A DNA stretch of 64,000 bases from Photobacterium aquae (GTDB taxonomy: Bacteria > Pseudomonadota > Gammaproteobacteria > Enterobacterales > Vibrionaceae). Below, in pieces: positions 1-9,600 of the stretch. How positions within the stretch are numbered: the stretch's first letter is position 1; each line of letters begins with the position of its first letter. The position numbers were made by a program, and so were the translations under genes. Below the pieces are notes generated by a model that was given only the letters and a program-made list of their open reading frames with translations, was not told the DNA's origin and did not search any database. The stretch covers positions 51,574 to 115,573 of the forward strand of contig NZ_LDOT01000027.1 in the NCBI RefSeq assembly GCF_001029445.1, read 5' to 3'.

Positions 1-224
1 ATCATTTTGAAACAAATAGATGCCTGTCGCCATTGTGCTTCCTCGCTCTGCTAAATGTCGCCCCTGTATTATGTGTGCAGGGCATCGGCCAAGTCCGTTA
101 CCGCTAACTATAGTCCATCATTTAATTTGATTATTTGGAATTGGTATTTGTGTGGTGAGCGTTTGTGTGGGGATGTGAATCAGCAATAGCAATAGCAATA
201 GGCGGGTCGGATCCCGCCGGGCAT

Positions 225-947
225 TTAGTAGTGATGGGTACGCTTGGCCACCAAGGTAAATTTGTAGTCGGATGACTTGAAGTAGTTGCGGCTATATTCG
301 AATACGGTCCCATCCACCAAGTAGCCTTTGGTAATCTTCTCTATGATGGGCTGGTCAGCCGGTATGCCAAGCTGGTTGACGACCTCTTCCGGTGGCAGAA
401 CGGGGATAATTTCCTGTTCGCTGCGGTCGATGATCATTTTCTTTTTCCCTTCGATAAACTCATATTTTGAGCCTTGCATGACCTCATAGCTGAGATCAGG
501 AAAGAGCGACAGCGGCATCCAGGTTTCTTCAAGCGTGACTGGATTATCGTCGATAAAGCGTACCCGTTTGACATAGAAAATACGGTCCAGCTCCGTGATT
601 TCGAGCGCTTCGGCAATCTGCAGTGATGGCGTGGTAATTTCAAAACTCAGAATATCGCTGTGGGTCTTGACGTTCAGGTGGCTCAGCTTTTCATAGAAAC
701 TTGAGTACTGGTACATGTCGTAGTCGACTTTGGTTTCTTTCACATAAGTACCGCTTCCCTGAATACTCTCGAGGACATTTTGTTCGATGAGTAACTTCAG
801 TGCCTGACGCACGGTAACGCGGCTGACCGAGAATTGCTCGCGCAGCTGGGCTTCTGTCGGCAGGGCTTCCCCAGGTTTGTAGTCACCGGCTTGGATCTGT
901 TCCTTTATTGCATCAGCAATTTGGCGGTACATAGGAAGGCGTGCCAC
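225..947 (-). CDS. mngR: GntR-family (HutC subfamily) transcriptional repressor, MngR-like
   Basis: Probable repressor of the divergent mannosylglycerate genes. The N-terminus is a GntR winged helix-turn-helix (GEALPTEAQLREQFSVSRVTVRQAL) and residues from about 90 on form a UbiC/UTRA effector-binding domain, which places it in the HutC subfamily with E. coli MngR/FarR. An open frame begins at a TTG at 965, but a strong GAGGAG Shine-Dalgarno lies about 7 nt before the GTG at 947, so I chose that start (240 aa). The neighbours mngA and mngB, transcribed away from it, give the functional assignment; the effector is probably a phosphorylated mannosylglycerate, which is inference. Autoregulation through the shared palindromes is likely. 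The GntR/UTRA assignment is firm and the MngR name is supported by context. Confidence 0.88.
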   Translation of the reverse strand: MARLPMYRQIADAIKEQIQAGDYKPGEALPTEAQLREQFSVSRVTVRQALKLLIEQNVLESIQGSGTYVKETKVDYDMYQYSSFYEKLSHLNVKTHSDILSFEITTPSLQIAEALEITELDRIFYVKRVRFIDDNPVTLEETWMPLSLFPDLSYEVMQGSKYEFIEGKKKMIIDRSEQEIIPVLPPEEVVNQLGIPADQPIIEKITKGYLVDGTVFEYSRNYFKSSDYKFTLVAKRTHHY

Positions 948-1102
948 ATGCTTCTCCTCTGGCAAGGCAATTTGGTGTTGCGCTGTTTATAGTTATACCC
1001 ATGTTGGAAATATCTGAGAAAGTCGGGCTCAAATCATCTAGTTGCTTGGACGGCAAGGGTATTTGTCGGGTGATTTTACCTTTTTTTGCCTGCTGGGCAA
1101 AG

Positions 1103-1220
1103 TTGTCATATACAAACAGATGTAAAATGATAATACAACATAGATACATATCTTGAGGGAATTGTGAAAGCTGTCACGGATCATCTTGTGGTAATACGTA
1201 TTATATTTGTATTAATACAA
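1103..1220. promoter_or_regulatory. Candidate MngR operators in the mngR-mngA divergent promoter
   Basis: Two related inverted repeats stand in the 319-bp gap between the mngR and mngA starts. The stronger, TTGTATTAATACAA at 1207-1220, is a perfect 14-bp palindrome with GT..TA..AC spacing typical of GntR-family sites. The weaker, TTGTCATATACAA at 1103-1115, shares both arms with one mismatch. A further perfect 12-bp palindrome, TAATACGTATTA, lies at 1192-1203 and nearly abuts the strong site. Their position before mngA and mngR fits repression of both genes. Binding is inferred; no experiment or alignment supports it here. Confidence 0.5.
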
Positions 1221-1266
1221 CTAAGGGCGGAGTTAGCCCGTAAAAACGACGGTACTGAGGATGACC

Positions 1267-3207
1267 ATGAAACTGACTACCCTTACCCACCAGTCATTGA
1301 TTGATATTCAAACGGTGTTTGCCAGCCGTGAAGAAGCAATCTTTGCACTGGCCGATAAACTTGACCGGCACGGCAAGCTACATGACAAACAGGCTTACTT
1401 AGAAGCGGTATTTGCCCGCGAATCCCAAGGCCCAACGGCTCTTGGTGAGGGGCTTGCTGTTCCGCATGGTAAGACTGATGCCGTAAAGGAAGCGGGCTTT
1501 GCGGTTGCGACTCTTAAGCAGGATCTCAAGTGGCAGGGGATTGATGAAGACGAGGAGGAAGATGTCAACCTGGTCTTTTTGATTGCGATTCCAAATGCCG
1601 AAGCGGGCTCCACCCATATGCATCTTCTGACAGAGCTGACAACCACGCTGGTGGATGACGACATTCGTGAGGCTGTGCTCAATGCCCAGTCTGCCGAAGA
1701 GCTCATGTCTTTGCTTGACCGTAATGAAGAAGTGTCAGAAGAACAAGACAACATAAATACAAATTTGGATGCGCCGACGATTGTCTGTGTGACGGCGTGT
1801 CCTGCGGGTATTGCCCATACCTATATGGCGGCAGAGTACCTAGAGAAGGCCGGCAAGAAGATGGGGATCAATGTCCATGTCGAGAAGCAAGGAGCCAATG
1901 GTATCGAGGGGCGTTTGACCACAGAGCAGTTAAACAATGCCGTGGCCGTGGTTTTCTCCGCCGAAGTGGCGATTAAGGAAGTGGAACGTTTCTCAGGTAT
2001 TCCTCGGGTCGAAACACCGGTAGCTGAGCCGATCCGCCATGCTGAGCGTATTTTGAATGATGCACTGGAAGCCTCCAAGCGTGGGCGAAGCGCTGATCGC
2101 GTCGCGGCAACGGAGGACAAGCCGAAAAAAGTCCCGCTCAAAACCGAATTGAAACAAGCACTATTAAGCGGCATTTCGTTTGCTGTGCCGTTGATCGTCG
2201 CAGGTGGCACCGTTTTGGCCGTTGCCGTTTTGCTGGCTCAAATATTTGATCTGCAGGAGCTGTACGCCACTGATGGTTCGTGGCTCAACATGTACCGAAA
2301 ACTCGGCGGGGGGCTGCTTGGCACCTTGATGGTTCCGGTGTTGGCAGCCTATACGGCCTACTCGTTGGCCGACAAGCCGGCTTTGGGCCCGGGCTTTGCG
2401 GCGGGTCTTGCTGCCAATATGATTGGTTCGGGTTTCCTTGGCGGCGTTGTCGGTGGCCTGCTCGCCGGTTACGTGATGCGCTGGGTAAAGGAGAACGTTC
2501 GCCTGAGCCCTGCTTTTAACGGTTTTCTTACGTTCTATCTCTATCCGGTGATCGGTACCTTGGTGGTCGGTAGCCTGATGTTGTTTGTGATCGGTAAGCC
2601 GGTAGCGATGCTAAATCAAGGCCTGACAGATTGGCTTAATGGCTTGTCTGGCTCTAATGCCCTGTTGCTGGGGGCTATTATCGGTGTCTTCGTTTCGTTC
2701 GATCTTGGCGGTCCGGTTAACAAAGCGGCTTATGCGTTTTGCCTTGGCGCAATGGCCAATGGTGTATATGGCCCCTATGCCATTTTCGGTTCGGTAAAGA
2801 TGGTTTCTGCCTTTACGGTGACAGCATCGACGATGTTGGCTCCGCGTCTGTTCAAGGATTTTGAGATTGAAACGGGCAAGTCAACGTGGCTGCTTGGTTT
2901 GGCAGGGATCACCGAAGGCGCAATTCCGATGGCAATTGAAGATCCTATCCGGGTGATTGGCTCTTTCTTGGCGGGCTCTATGGTGACAGGTGCCATTGTT
3001 GGAGCGGCGGGTATCGGACTGTCAACGCCGGGTGCAGGTATTTTCTCTATGTTCCTGTTGCATGACGCCGGTATTGGCAGCGTGATGGCGGCGGGTATCT
3101 GGCTGGGCGCAGCATTGATTGGAGCGGTAATTTCCACAGTAACGCTTATCGGTTGGCGGGCCCATGCTGCAAAAAAGGGTACGTTTAAAGTGACCGCTGA
3201 AGCGTAA
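1267..3207 (+). CDS. mngA: PTS fructose-like EIIABC, 2-O-alpha-mannosyl-D-glycerate permease (MngA-like)
   Basis: Imports and phosphorylates a sugar, most likely 2-O-alpha-mannosyl-D-glycerate, across the inner membrane. Three domains sit in order A-B-C: EIIA (about 1-150) with the phospho-histidine H67 in AVPHGK; EIIB (about 168-265) with the phospho-cysteine C178 in TACPAGIAHT; and a multi-membrane EIIC (about 300-640). The length (646 aa) suits the fructose-family EIIABC proteins. An ATG at 1261 directly abuts the TGAGG ribosome site, so the ATG at 1267, spaced 6 nt, is the better start. By sequence alone it could be a fructose permease; the adjacent GH38 mannosidase and MngR-like repressor favour MngA. 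Confidence 0.88.
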   Translation: MKLTTLTHQSLIDIQTVFASREEAIFALADKLDRHGKLHDKQAYLEAVFARESQGPTALGEGLAVPHGKTDAVKEAGFAVATLKQDLKWQGIDEDEEEDVNLVFLIAIPNAEAGSTHMHLLTELTTTLVDDDIREAVLNAQSAEELMSLLDRNEEVSEEQDNINTNLDAPTIVCVTACPAGIAHTYMAAEYLEKAGKKMGINVHVEKQGANGIEGRLTTEQLNNAVAVVFSAEVAIKEVERFSGIPRVETPVAEPIRHAERILNDALEASKRGRSADRVAATEDKPKKVPLKTELKQALLSGISFAVPLIVAGGTVLAVAVLLAQIFDLQELYATDGSWLNMYRKLGGGLLGTLMVPVLAAYTAYSLADKPALGPGFAAGLAANMIGSGFLGGVVGGLLAGYVMRWVKENVRLSPAFNGFLTFYLYPVIGTLVVGSLMLFVIGKPVAMLNQGLTDWLNGLSGSNALLLGAIIGVFVSFDLGGPVNKAAYAFCLGAMANGVYGPYAIFGSVKMVSAFTVTASTMLAPRLFKDFEIETGKSTWLLGLAGITEGAIPMAIEDPIRVIGSFLAGSMVTGAIVGAAGIGLSTPGAGIFSMFLLHDAGIGSVMAAGIWLGAALIGAVISTVTLIGWRAHAAKKGTFKVTAEA

Positions 3208-3289
3208 TCGCAGACAAGATTCAAACAACGATTATTAGATTTTACGTCACAGTATCGATTCCATCGACGTCTCGGTGACACCCTAGCTT

Positions 3290-3317
3290 TGCCGGGTGAA
3301 GTAGATTGCGCCCGGCA
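3290..3317 (+). other. Intercistronic inverted repeat between mngA and mngB
   Basis: TGCCGGG at 3290-3296 is mirrored by CCCGGCA at 3311-3317 with a 14-nt loop, in the 139-nt gap between the permease and the mannosidase. There is no T-run after it, so it does not look like a terminator. It may be an RNA-stability hairpin setting the relative levels of the two proteins; that role is inference. Confidence 0.35.
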
Positions 3318-3346
3318 GTGACAAGACATTTATTAGGTACATCATT

Positions 3347-5995
3347 ATGGCTATTTCTCGCGTTCATATTACTCCTCACATGCATTGGGACCGTGAGTGG
3401 TATTTCACTACCGAAGAATCCCGTATTTTGCTGGTGAACAACATGGAAGAAATCCTGACCCGGCTGGAGTCGGATCCGGATTACAAGTTTTATGTGCTGG
3501 ATGGCCAAACGGCAGTGTTAGAAGATTATTTTGCCATTATGCCGCAAAACAAAGCGCGGGTTCGCGAACAAGTGCAGGCGGGCAAGTTGATCATTGGTCC
3601 TTGGTATTCGCAGACTGACACCATGCAGGTCTCTGGCGAGTCGATTGTTCGCAATATGATGTATGGAATGCGTGACTGCCTGAGCTTTGGCGAGCCGATG
3701 AAAATCGGTTACCTGCCTGATTCGTTTTCGATGAGTGCGCAATTGCCGATGATTTATAACGGCTTTGGCATTGATCGGGCGATGTTCTGGCGTGGTTGTT
3801 CTGAGCGCCATGGTACCGATAAAACAGAATTTGTCTGGCAGAGCAATGATGGCAGCGAGGTAACGGCTCAGGTATTGCCGTTGGGGTATGCCATTGGTAA
3901 ATACTTGCCGCAAGACGAGGAGGGATTGCGTGATCGACTGGATAAATATTTCCCGGTATTGGAAAAGCCATCGGTGACCAAGGATATTTTGTTGCCGAAT
4001 GGCCATGATCAGATGCCGATTCAGGAAAATATTTTCGAGGTCATGGACAAACTGCGCGAGATTTACCCTGAGCGTGAGTTTGTCATGAGCCGTTATGAGG
4101 AGGTCTTTGAGCGTATTGAGGCTATGCGTGATCAGCTCGATACCGTTAAAGGCGAATTCAATGATGGCAAGTACATGCGAGTTCACCGCACGATTTCGTC
4201 AACCCGTATGGATATTAAGCTTATTCATGCTGAAGTTGAGAATAAGATCGTTAATATTCTTGAGCCGCTGGCATCTATTGCTTGGACGCTGGGTTTTGAT
4301 TACCACCATGGCCTGATTGAGAAGATGTGGAAAGAGAGCATGAAGAACCATGCCCATGACTCCATTGGCTGCTGTTGCTCAGACAAGGTTCATGCCGAGA
4401 TCCTTGGCCGTTACATTCTGGCTGATGATATGGCGACGAACCTGATTAACTTCTATAAGCGCAAGATTGTCGATCATATGCCGGACCGTGACGGCTGCGA
4501 CAAATTAGCCCTGTTTAACCTATCGCCTTACGCCCGTGATGAGGTGGTAAATACGACAATTACGATTCGCGCCCAGTCGTTTAGCCTGTTCGACGAGCAT
4601 GGCAGTGAAGTGGAGTATTTCATCCAGGATCAACGTGTGATTGACCCGGGTAAAATAGACCGCCAAATTGTTCATTACGGCAATTATGATCCTTTTGTTG
4701 AATACGATATCCAGATTAAGCATCCGGTTCCGGCGATGGGTTTCACCACCTTGCATATTGAAGGCCACCGCAAGGGGCTTCAGAAGGTTGCCGAACATAA
4801 AGAGTACCTGCTGGAAAATGAGTTTTATCGGATCAATGTGAATGATAACGGCACCTTGACTATTTTCGACAAGGAGACGCAGCAGACATTTGATCAGGTC
4901 TTGCGCTTGGAAGAGGGATCCGACGACGGTGACGAATATGATTACTCGCCGTCCCGCAAGGAATGGCTGATTTATTCTGACGAGTTTGTGGCACAGACAA
5001 ACATCAAACATGAGGGATTCCAGTCAGTTGCCAGTATCAAGCTGCGGATGGATGTACCGAATAACCTGCAGGCACGTGAGGAGCGTACTAACCAGGATGG
5101 CTATGTCGATGTGGATTGTCAGGTTGTATTGAAAGCCGGCTCTCGCAGGATTGAAGTGCGGATGGTGCTGGACAACCAAGCTGATGACCACCGGGTGCGA
5201 GTTTTGGTTCCGACACCGTTTGTGTCTGAAACGGTTGTTGCCGATAACCAGTTTGGCTTGATCACACGCCCGGTTGATGATCCAGAAATGGCAAATTGGG
5301 AGCAGGATGGTTGGAAAGAAGCGCCAGTGCCTGTTTATCAGTTGATGAATTTCGCTGCGTTGGAAAATGAAACGGGCGGGATGGCTGTGATGAGTAACGG
5401 TTTGCGTGAGTTCGAGGTTATTTCCTCTAAGGATAATGGTGAGCGGGATACCTTGGCTTTGACATTGTTGCGTGGTGTAGGGGTATTGGGCAAGGAAGAA
5501 CTGCTGCTGCGTCCTGGCCGTCCTTCGGGGATCAAGATCCCGACACCGGATTCACAGGTGCGCGGCAAGCTGGTTTGCGAATTTAGCCTGTATGGTTTTG
5601 CCGGTAGTCATATTGAAGCCAATGTGATGGCTGCCGCTCGAGATAATGTTACGCCAATCGCATGCTACAACAAGATCCCTTACAACGCGATGAAGCTCAA
5701 TGTTGGGGAAAAGAATTTGCCGTTAACCTTCTCCTTGTTGGAAAAGAATATGGAAGGGTCAGTGCTGAGTGTCCTTAAAAAGGCTGAAGACGAAGATGCC
5801 TTGATTATGCGAGTTTACAACCCGGATGAGCAGGGAGTTATTAGCGATGCTATCCGATTCTCTCGTCCTATTACGGAATGGGTTGAAACGGGAATGGATG
5901 AAATTGTGCGTCATGGGGATGAGTATAAACCGGGGGATTGTGGCGAGTTGCGAGCCTGTCAGGCCAAAACTTTCCGGGTGAGGTTTACGGATTAA
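3347..5995 (+). CDS. mngB: Alpha-mannosidase GH38, mannosylglycerate hydrolase (MngB-like)
   Basis: Cytoplasmic glycoside hydrolase expected to split the phosphorylated product of the PTS into mannose-6-phosphate and glycerate. The N-terminal GH38 catalytic domain opens with the metal-binding HMHWDREWYFT motif. The likely nucleophile is D125 in YLPDSFSMSA. It is followed by the middle three-helix domain, which carries HAHDSIGCCCSDKVH (a second metal-ligand histidine region), and by the C-terminal beta-sandwich. At 882 aa it is nearly the size of E. coli MngB. An AGG ribosome site lies 9-10 nt before the ATG. It is the second gene of the mngAB operon and ends at an intrinsic terminator. No sign of damage. 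Confidence 0.92.
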   Translation: MAISRVHITPHMHWDREWYFTTEESRILLVNNMEEILTRLESDPDYKFYVLDGQTAVLEDYFAIMPQNKARVREQVQAGKLIIGPWYSQTDTMQVSGESIVRNMMYGMRDCLSFGEPMKIGYLPDSFSMSAQLPMIYNGFGIDRAMFWRGCSERHGTDKTEFVWQSNDGSEVTAQVLPLGYAIGKYLPQDEEGLRDRLDKYFPVLEKPSVTKDILLPNGHDQMPIQENIFEVMDKLREIYPEREFVMSRYEEVFERIEAMRDQLDTVKGEFNDGKYMRVHRTISSTRMDIKLIHAEVENKIVNILEPLASIAWTLGFDYHHGLIEKMWKESMKNHAHDSIGCCCSDKVHAEILGRYILADDMATNLINFYKRKIVDHMPDRDGCDKLALFNLSPYARDEVVNTTITIRAQSFSLFDEHGSEVEYFIQDQRVIDPGKIDRQIVHYGNYDPFVEYDIQIKHPVPAMGFTTLHIEGHRKGLQKVAEHKEYLLENEFYRINVNDNGTLTIFDKETQQTFDQVLRLEEGSDDGDEYDYSPSRKEWLIYSDEFVAQTNIKHEGFQSVASIKLRMDVPNNLQAREERTNQDGYVDVDCQVVLKAGSRRIEVRMVLDNQADDHRVRVLVPTPFVSETVVADNQFGLITRPVDDPEMANWEQDGWKEAPVPVYQLMNFAALENETGGMAVMSNGLREFEVISSKDNGERDTLALTLLRGVGVLGKEELLLRPGRPSGIKIPTPDSQVRGKLVCEFSLYGFAGSHIEANVMAAARDNVTPIACYNKIPYNAMKLNVGEKNLPLTFSLLEKNMEGSVLSVLKKAEDEDALIMRVYNPDEQGVISDAIRFSRPITEWVETGMDEIVRHGDEYKPGDCGELRACQAKTFRVRFTD

Positions 5996-6074
5996 GATAA
6001 AATTCCAACTATCGTAGTAATAGTCATATTTGCTAACAAAAATAAACAGGCAAAGAGACTGTTTTTGAATCTAG

Positions 6075-6102
6075 ACGCCACCGAATAGGGTGGCGTTTTT
6101 TT
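6075..6102 (+). terminator. Rho-independent terminator of the mngAB operon
   Basis: ACGCCACC (6075-6082) pairs with GGTGGCGT (6089-6096) around a 6-nt loop and is followed by six more T residues. It begins 79 nt after the mngB stop codon. Confidence 0.9.
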
Positions 6103-6683
6103 CTCTCAGAAAGGCGGTGCTTAAATATTGAGCTATGCATTTGTGTTATGAATAATGGTTGTATTGATCTTGGTTCAAAATATAGCAAGTTCAATGATGA
6201 TATTTTTTTATCGAACTAATAAGCGCGTGATTGATTTATAGTCGATTTATTGGCACGGTCGAGATTAATTATTATGGTTTTGTTTTTATGATTTTGATTT
6301 TAAAGATATATTTTTGGTTGCGATGACGTATCTTTGACAGTGCTTTGTATGATTATTACCAATGAGTGAGGGGCGGTAATAGAAAGGTTGTACATAGCTA
6401 ACCGCTATGCGGCAGAGCTTATATTGCAAAACAGCATAAAAGGTTATACTTGGAAAGTTTAAAATGTTCTTTAAAGACAAGTATCCATTTAGCGTATGAC
6501 ACTATCATCCTGATATGTTGATTCGTTAGTTTATATTTCTTCATTATTCTTCATAACTGTTTTGAAATGAATTAGCGTTGCTGTGAAATGGTTATATAAA
6601 CATTCACTGCGATAGTGCTGTGCTACGTGTTACTTGTCTTCGAATAATTACAATTTTCCTTGAATAAGAATAAAGCTCAACGT
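6103..6683. other. AT-rich intergenic region upstream of the M60 lipoprotein gene
   Basis: About 580 bp with no convincing gene on either strand. A 64-codon minus-strand frame at 6286-6480 has no ribosome site or recognisable domain. The stretch is strikingly AT-rich and presumably holds the promoter and long leader of the downstream lipoprotein gene. I saw no clear palindromic operator. Confidence 0.4.
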
Positions 6684-9600
6684 ATGCATAAGAAGTTAAT
6701 ACTATCGACGCTGGTCACATTAGCCCTGGCCGGCTGTCAAGATGATAGCAACCATACATCAGGGCCTGATATTCCCGTTATCCCTGAATCAAATAACCAT
6801 GCGCCAAGTATTTCATCCATTTCTGAGGTGAAATTGCTTGTGGGTGAAACAAAAGAGATACAGATCCAAGCTGCAGATAAAGACGGTGATGTATTGCAAT
6901 ATGCCTTGGATGGTAATCCGACCTGGGCGAAAATAAATCAAAGCGGCATGCTAACACTATCTCCGTCAGCGGAAGATAGCGGTACATATACATTTGCCAT
7001 TACGGTATCTGACGGCAAAGTAGTTTCCAAAGCGAATGTTGTCGTTAAAGTTTCCATATCGATGACGCCAGTTGATCCGGATGCGGTAAATCACGCACCG
7101 GTGATCTCGCCGTTATCTAATGTGCATCTTGTTACGGGGCAAAGCCATAAGGTGCAAGTTAGCGCATCGGATAAAGATGGTGACGAGCTGACTTACGTAT
7201 TGGAAGGAGACCAGAACTGGGCCTCTATTGACCAGAACGGAACACTTAAGTTATTCCCTCAGGCGAACAATACCGGTACTCACAGATTTACCGTTTCCGT
7301 ATCGGACGGTTCAATGTCTGCCAATACTAGCATGTTGGTAACAGTATCCGACTCCACGATGCCAGACAATAACCATGCACCGGTGATCACGCCAATGCCT
7401 GACGTGGTGCTTAAAGCTGGAGAGACTGTTGAGCAACAAGTTACCGCAACAGATGCGGACGATGATCCACTAACCTTTACATTGAGTGGTAACCCAAGTT
7501 GGGTGGTAATCGACAACAAGGGTATGTTGACGCTGAAGCCGACTGAAGAGCATGTCGGTACGGTACATTTTTTTGTTATCGTATCAGATGGTTATCTGTC
7601 GCAAGAAGCTACGGTGCGAGTAACCGTACAGCAGCCTATGCTGCCTGTATTCCCAATTCAAACCTACGAAGGTTCTTTGCTTTCTTCTGGCAAGGTGATC
7701 AGTGGTGACGTGTCCTGTAATGGCGAGTCACTGCAAAATGGCAAGTTCATGATCAAGCAAGGCACGCCATTTACCTGTGATTTTGGCGGCACGACGCTCG
7801 GTGAGTTTACCGCGCCGTTTCCTAACTATGATGAAGAATTTAAAGACGAGATTGTTCCTACCTCTTTTGATATCAAAGAGCAAAAAGGTGGGAAGATCGG
7901 TGAAAACGCGACCAAGGTATTGAGTAGCATTAGCACTTGTGATGATACTCAAGTGATCTGCTTGGATGAGTTCTATGAGCTGGATATTGCTGCAGTCTAT
8001 AGCCAACTTGAGAAGCAGAAGGAAGTTGATGACTTCTTGAAAGCTCAAGAGGCAAAAGCGACTGATGAAATCGGCAAAGCGCCGAGTTCACATGTCGACA
8101 ACAATATCGTGCCAGCAGTATCGGGCGGTAGTAATGACCTCAACAGTGGGTTTGTCTCTTCTGCGGCTGAAGCAAGCCTTGCCTATAAACCAAGTGCTGA
8201 AGCCAAAGTACTGACCACCAGTGTATTGACTGATGCAAACGGTATGCCATTAAGCGGCATTAGCTTTTTCTCGGCGAACTCGGTCGGTGTAACCAACGAA
8301 AGTGGTGAATTTGAATACCTGTGGGGCGATAAGATTTCCTTCGGTATCGACACCTTTGAATTTGGCAGTGTTACGGGCAACAAGATCGATTTCAAACTAA
8401 CGGATGTGACCGATAACCCTGTTGCTAAGGCTAACATCCAAGCGCTCTTGAACCGTTATGGAACGGACAACGGCAATACGTTGGTGATCAGTGACAAGGT
8501 GAAGAATACATTTGCCCTGTATCCTAACGTGATCAATGAGCTGATTAACCTCAATTTGCCAAATGGCGGTAAGCTGGAAGGAACGGAGTTCCTGCTGCCG
8601 GATGAATTTGAAGCGCAGTTTAGTCATGGTTTGACCGCCATTATTGATGCGGAGCTACGCAAACCGATGCGTTTACTTCGTTCGGCATCAAACGTCTTCA
8701 ACCTTAATGATGGCGCGTATGTGACCAATTCGCTGAATGCGATTTTTAAAGGGGTGACCAGTTTCCACGTCTTTAATGATAACAGCAGCTTCTATGGTGC
8801 GACGGGGTATACCCGCGGTATGCGTGCGTTGAACCTGTCAAACGAAGCGTTCCCTGTGATGATGCCGCGTACCGACATCAACCGTGAACTGCCTTTCGGT
8901 GAAAAGCAGGCATGGACTCGTGAAGGCAAACCGTATTTGGCTGCATTCCCTGGCTTTGAAATGACGGAAATTCCGACCGTTTCAAAAGACAATGCGACCT
9001 ATGGCTTCCCGTTTGTAACGGCGGGTCTGCTGGGTAAAGGTAAAGTTGTCTTTATGGGCAACAGTATGTACCCAAGTATTTTGTCTTGTCCTGAGAATTA
9101 CTGGGCCGACAATCAGCTGCGTATTGATAGTGCCAACAAGTCGTGTACAACGGCGATTGATATGGTCAATGACCCGCAAGATGATCACGGCAGCATGAAG
9201 CGCTTCTTTGATAACTTGTTTGCATGGTTTGCCCCTGGGGCAGATGGCCTGCCAGTCAATGTGGCGACCAATATCGAGACCGCAACGGCAGCTCGTCGCC
9301 ATTTGGGGAGCGGCCAGCCGTATGATTTCTTTATCAGTCCGGATTACGGCTTAGGCACAGTCACCCCGTTGGCGAAAGACGGTTTTGCTGGCTTGTCAGC
9401 GAAAGATACGCCAATTTTGATCCTACAAGCCTACCAGACCCGCACCTTGGGTGATGGTATGACGGTGCGCTTTATTGCGGACACCGAAAACCCGAACTTG
9501 AGCCAGGACGATATCACCGCATTGATCCGCTACATCAATGAAGGCGGTAATGTGCTGTTTATGGATGCCATTGACGGCAATGCCAACCCAGAGCCAATTG

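Noticed and set aside
182..200. Three tandem AGCAAT-type hexamers
   Set aside because: Too short and without spacers; a simple sequence repeat, not a CRISPR array or integrase site.
201..218. GGCGGG/CCCGCC dyad after mngR
   Set aside because: A 6-bp stem with no T tract on the minus strand, so not convincing as a terminator.
131..313. Minus-strand 60-codon frame at the window start
   Set aside because: It overlaps the end of mngR, is low-complexity (Ala-Ile-Ala repeats from the AGCAAT hexamers) and has no domain.
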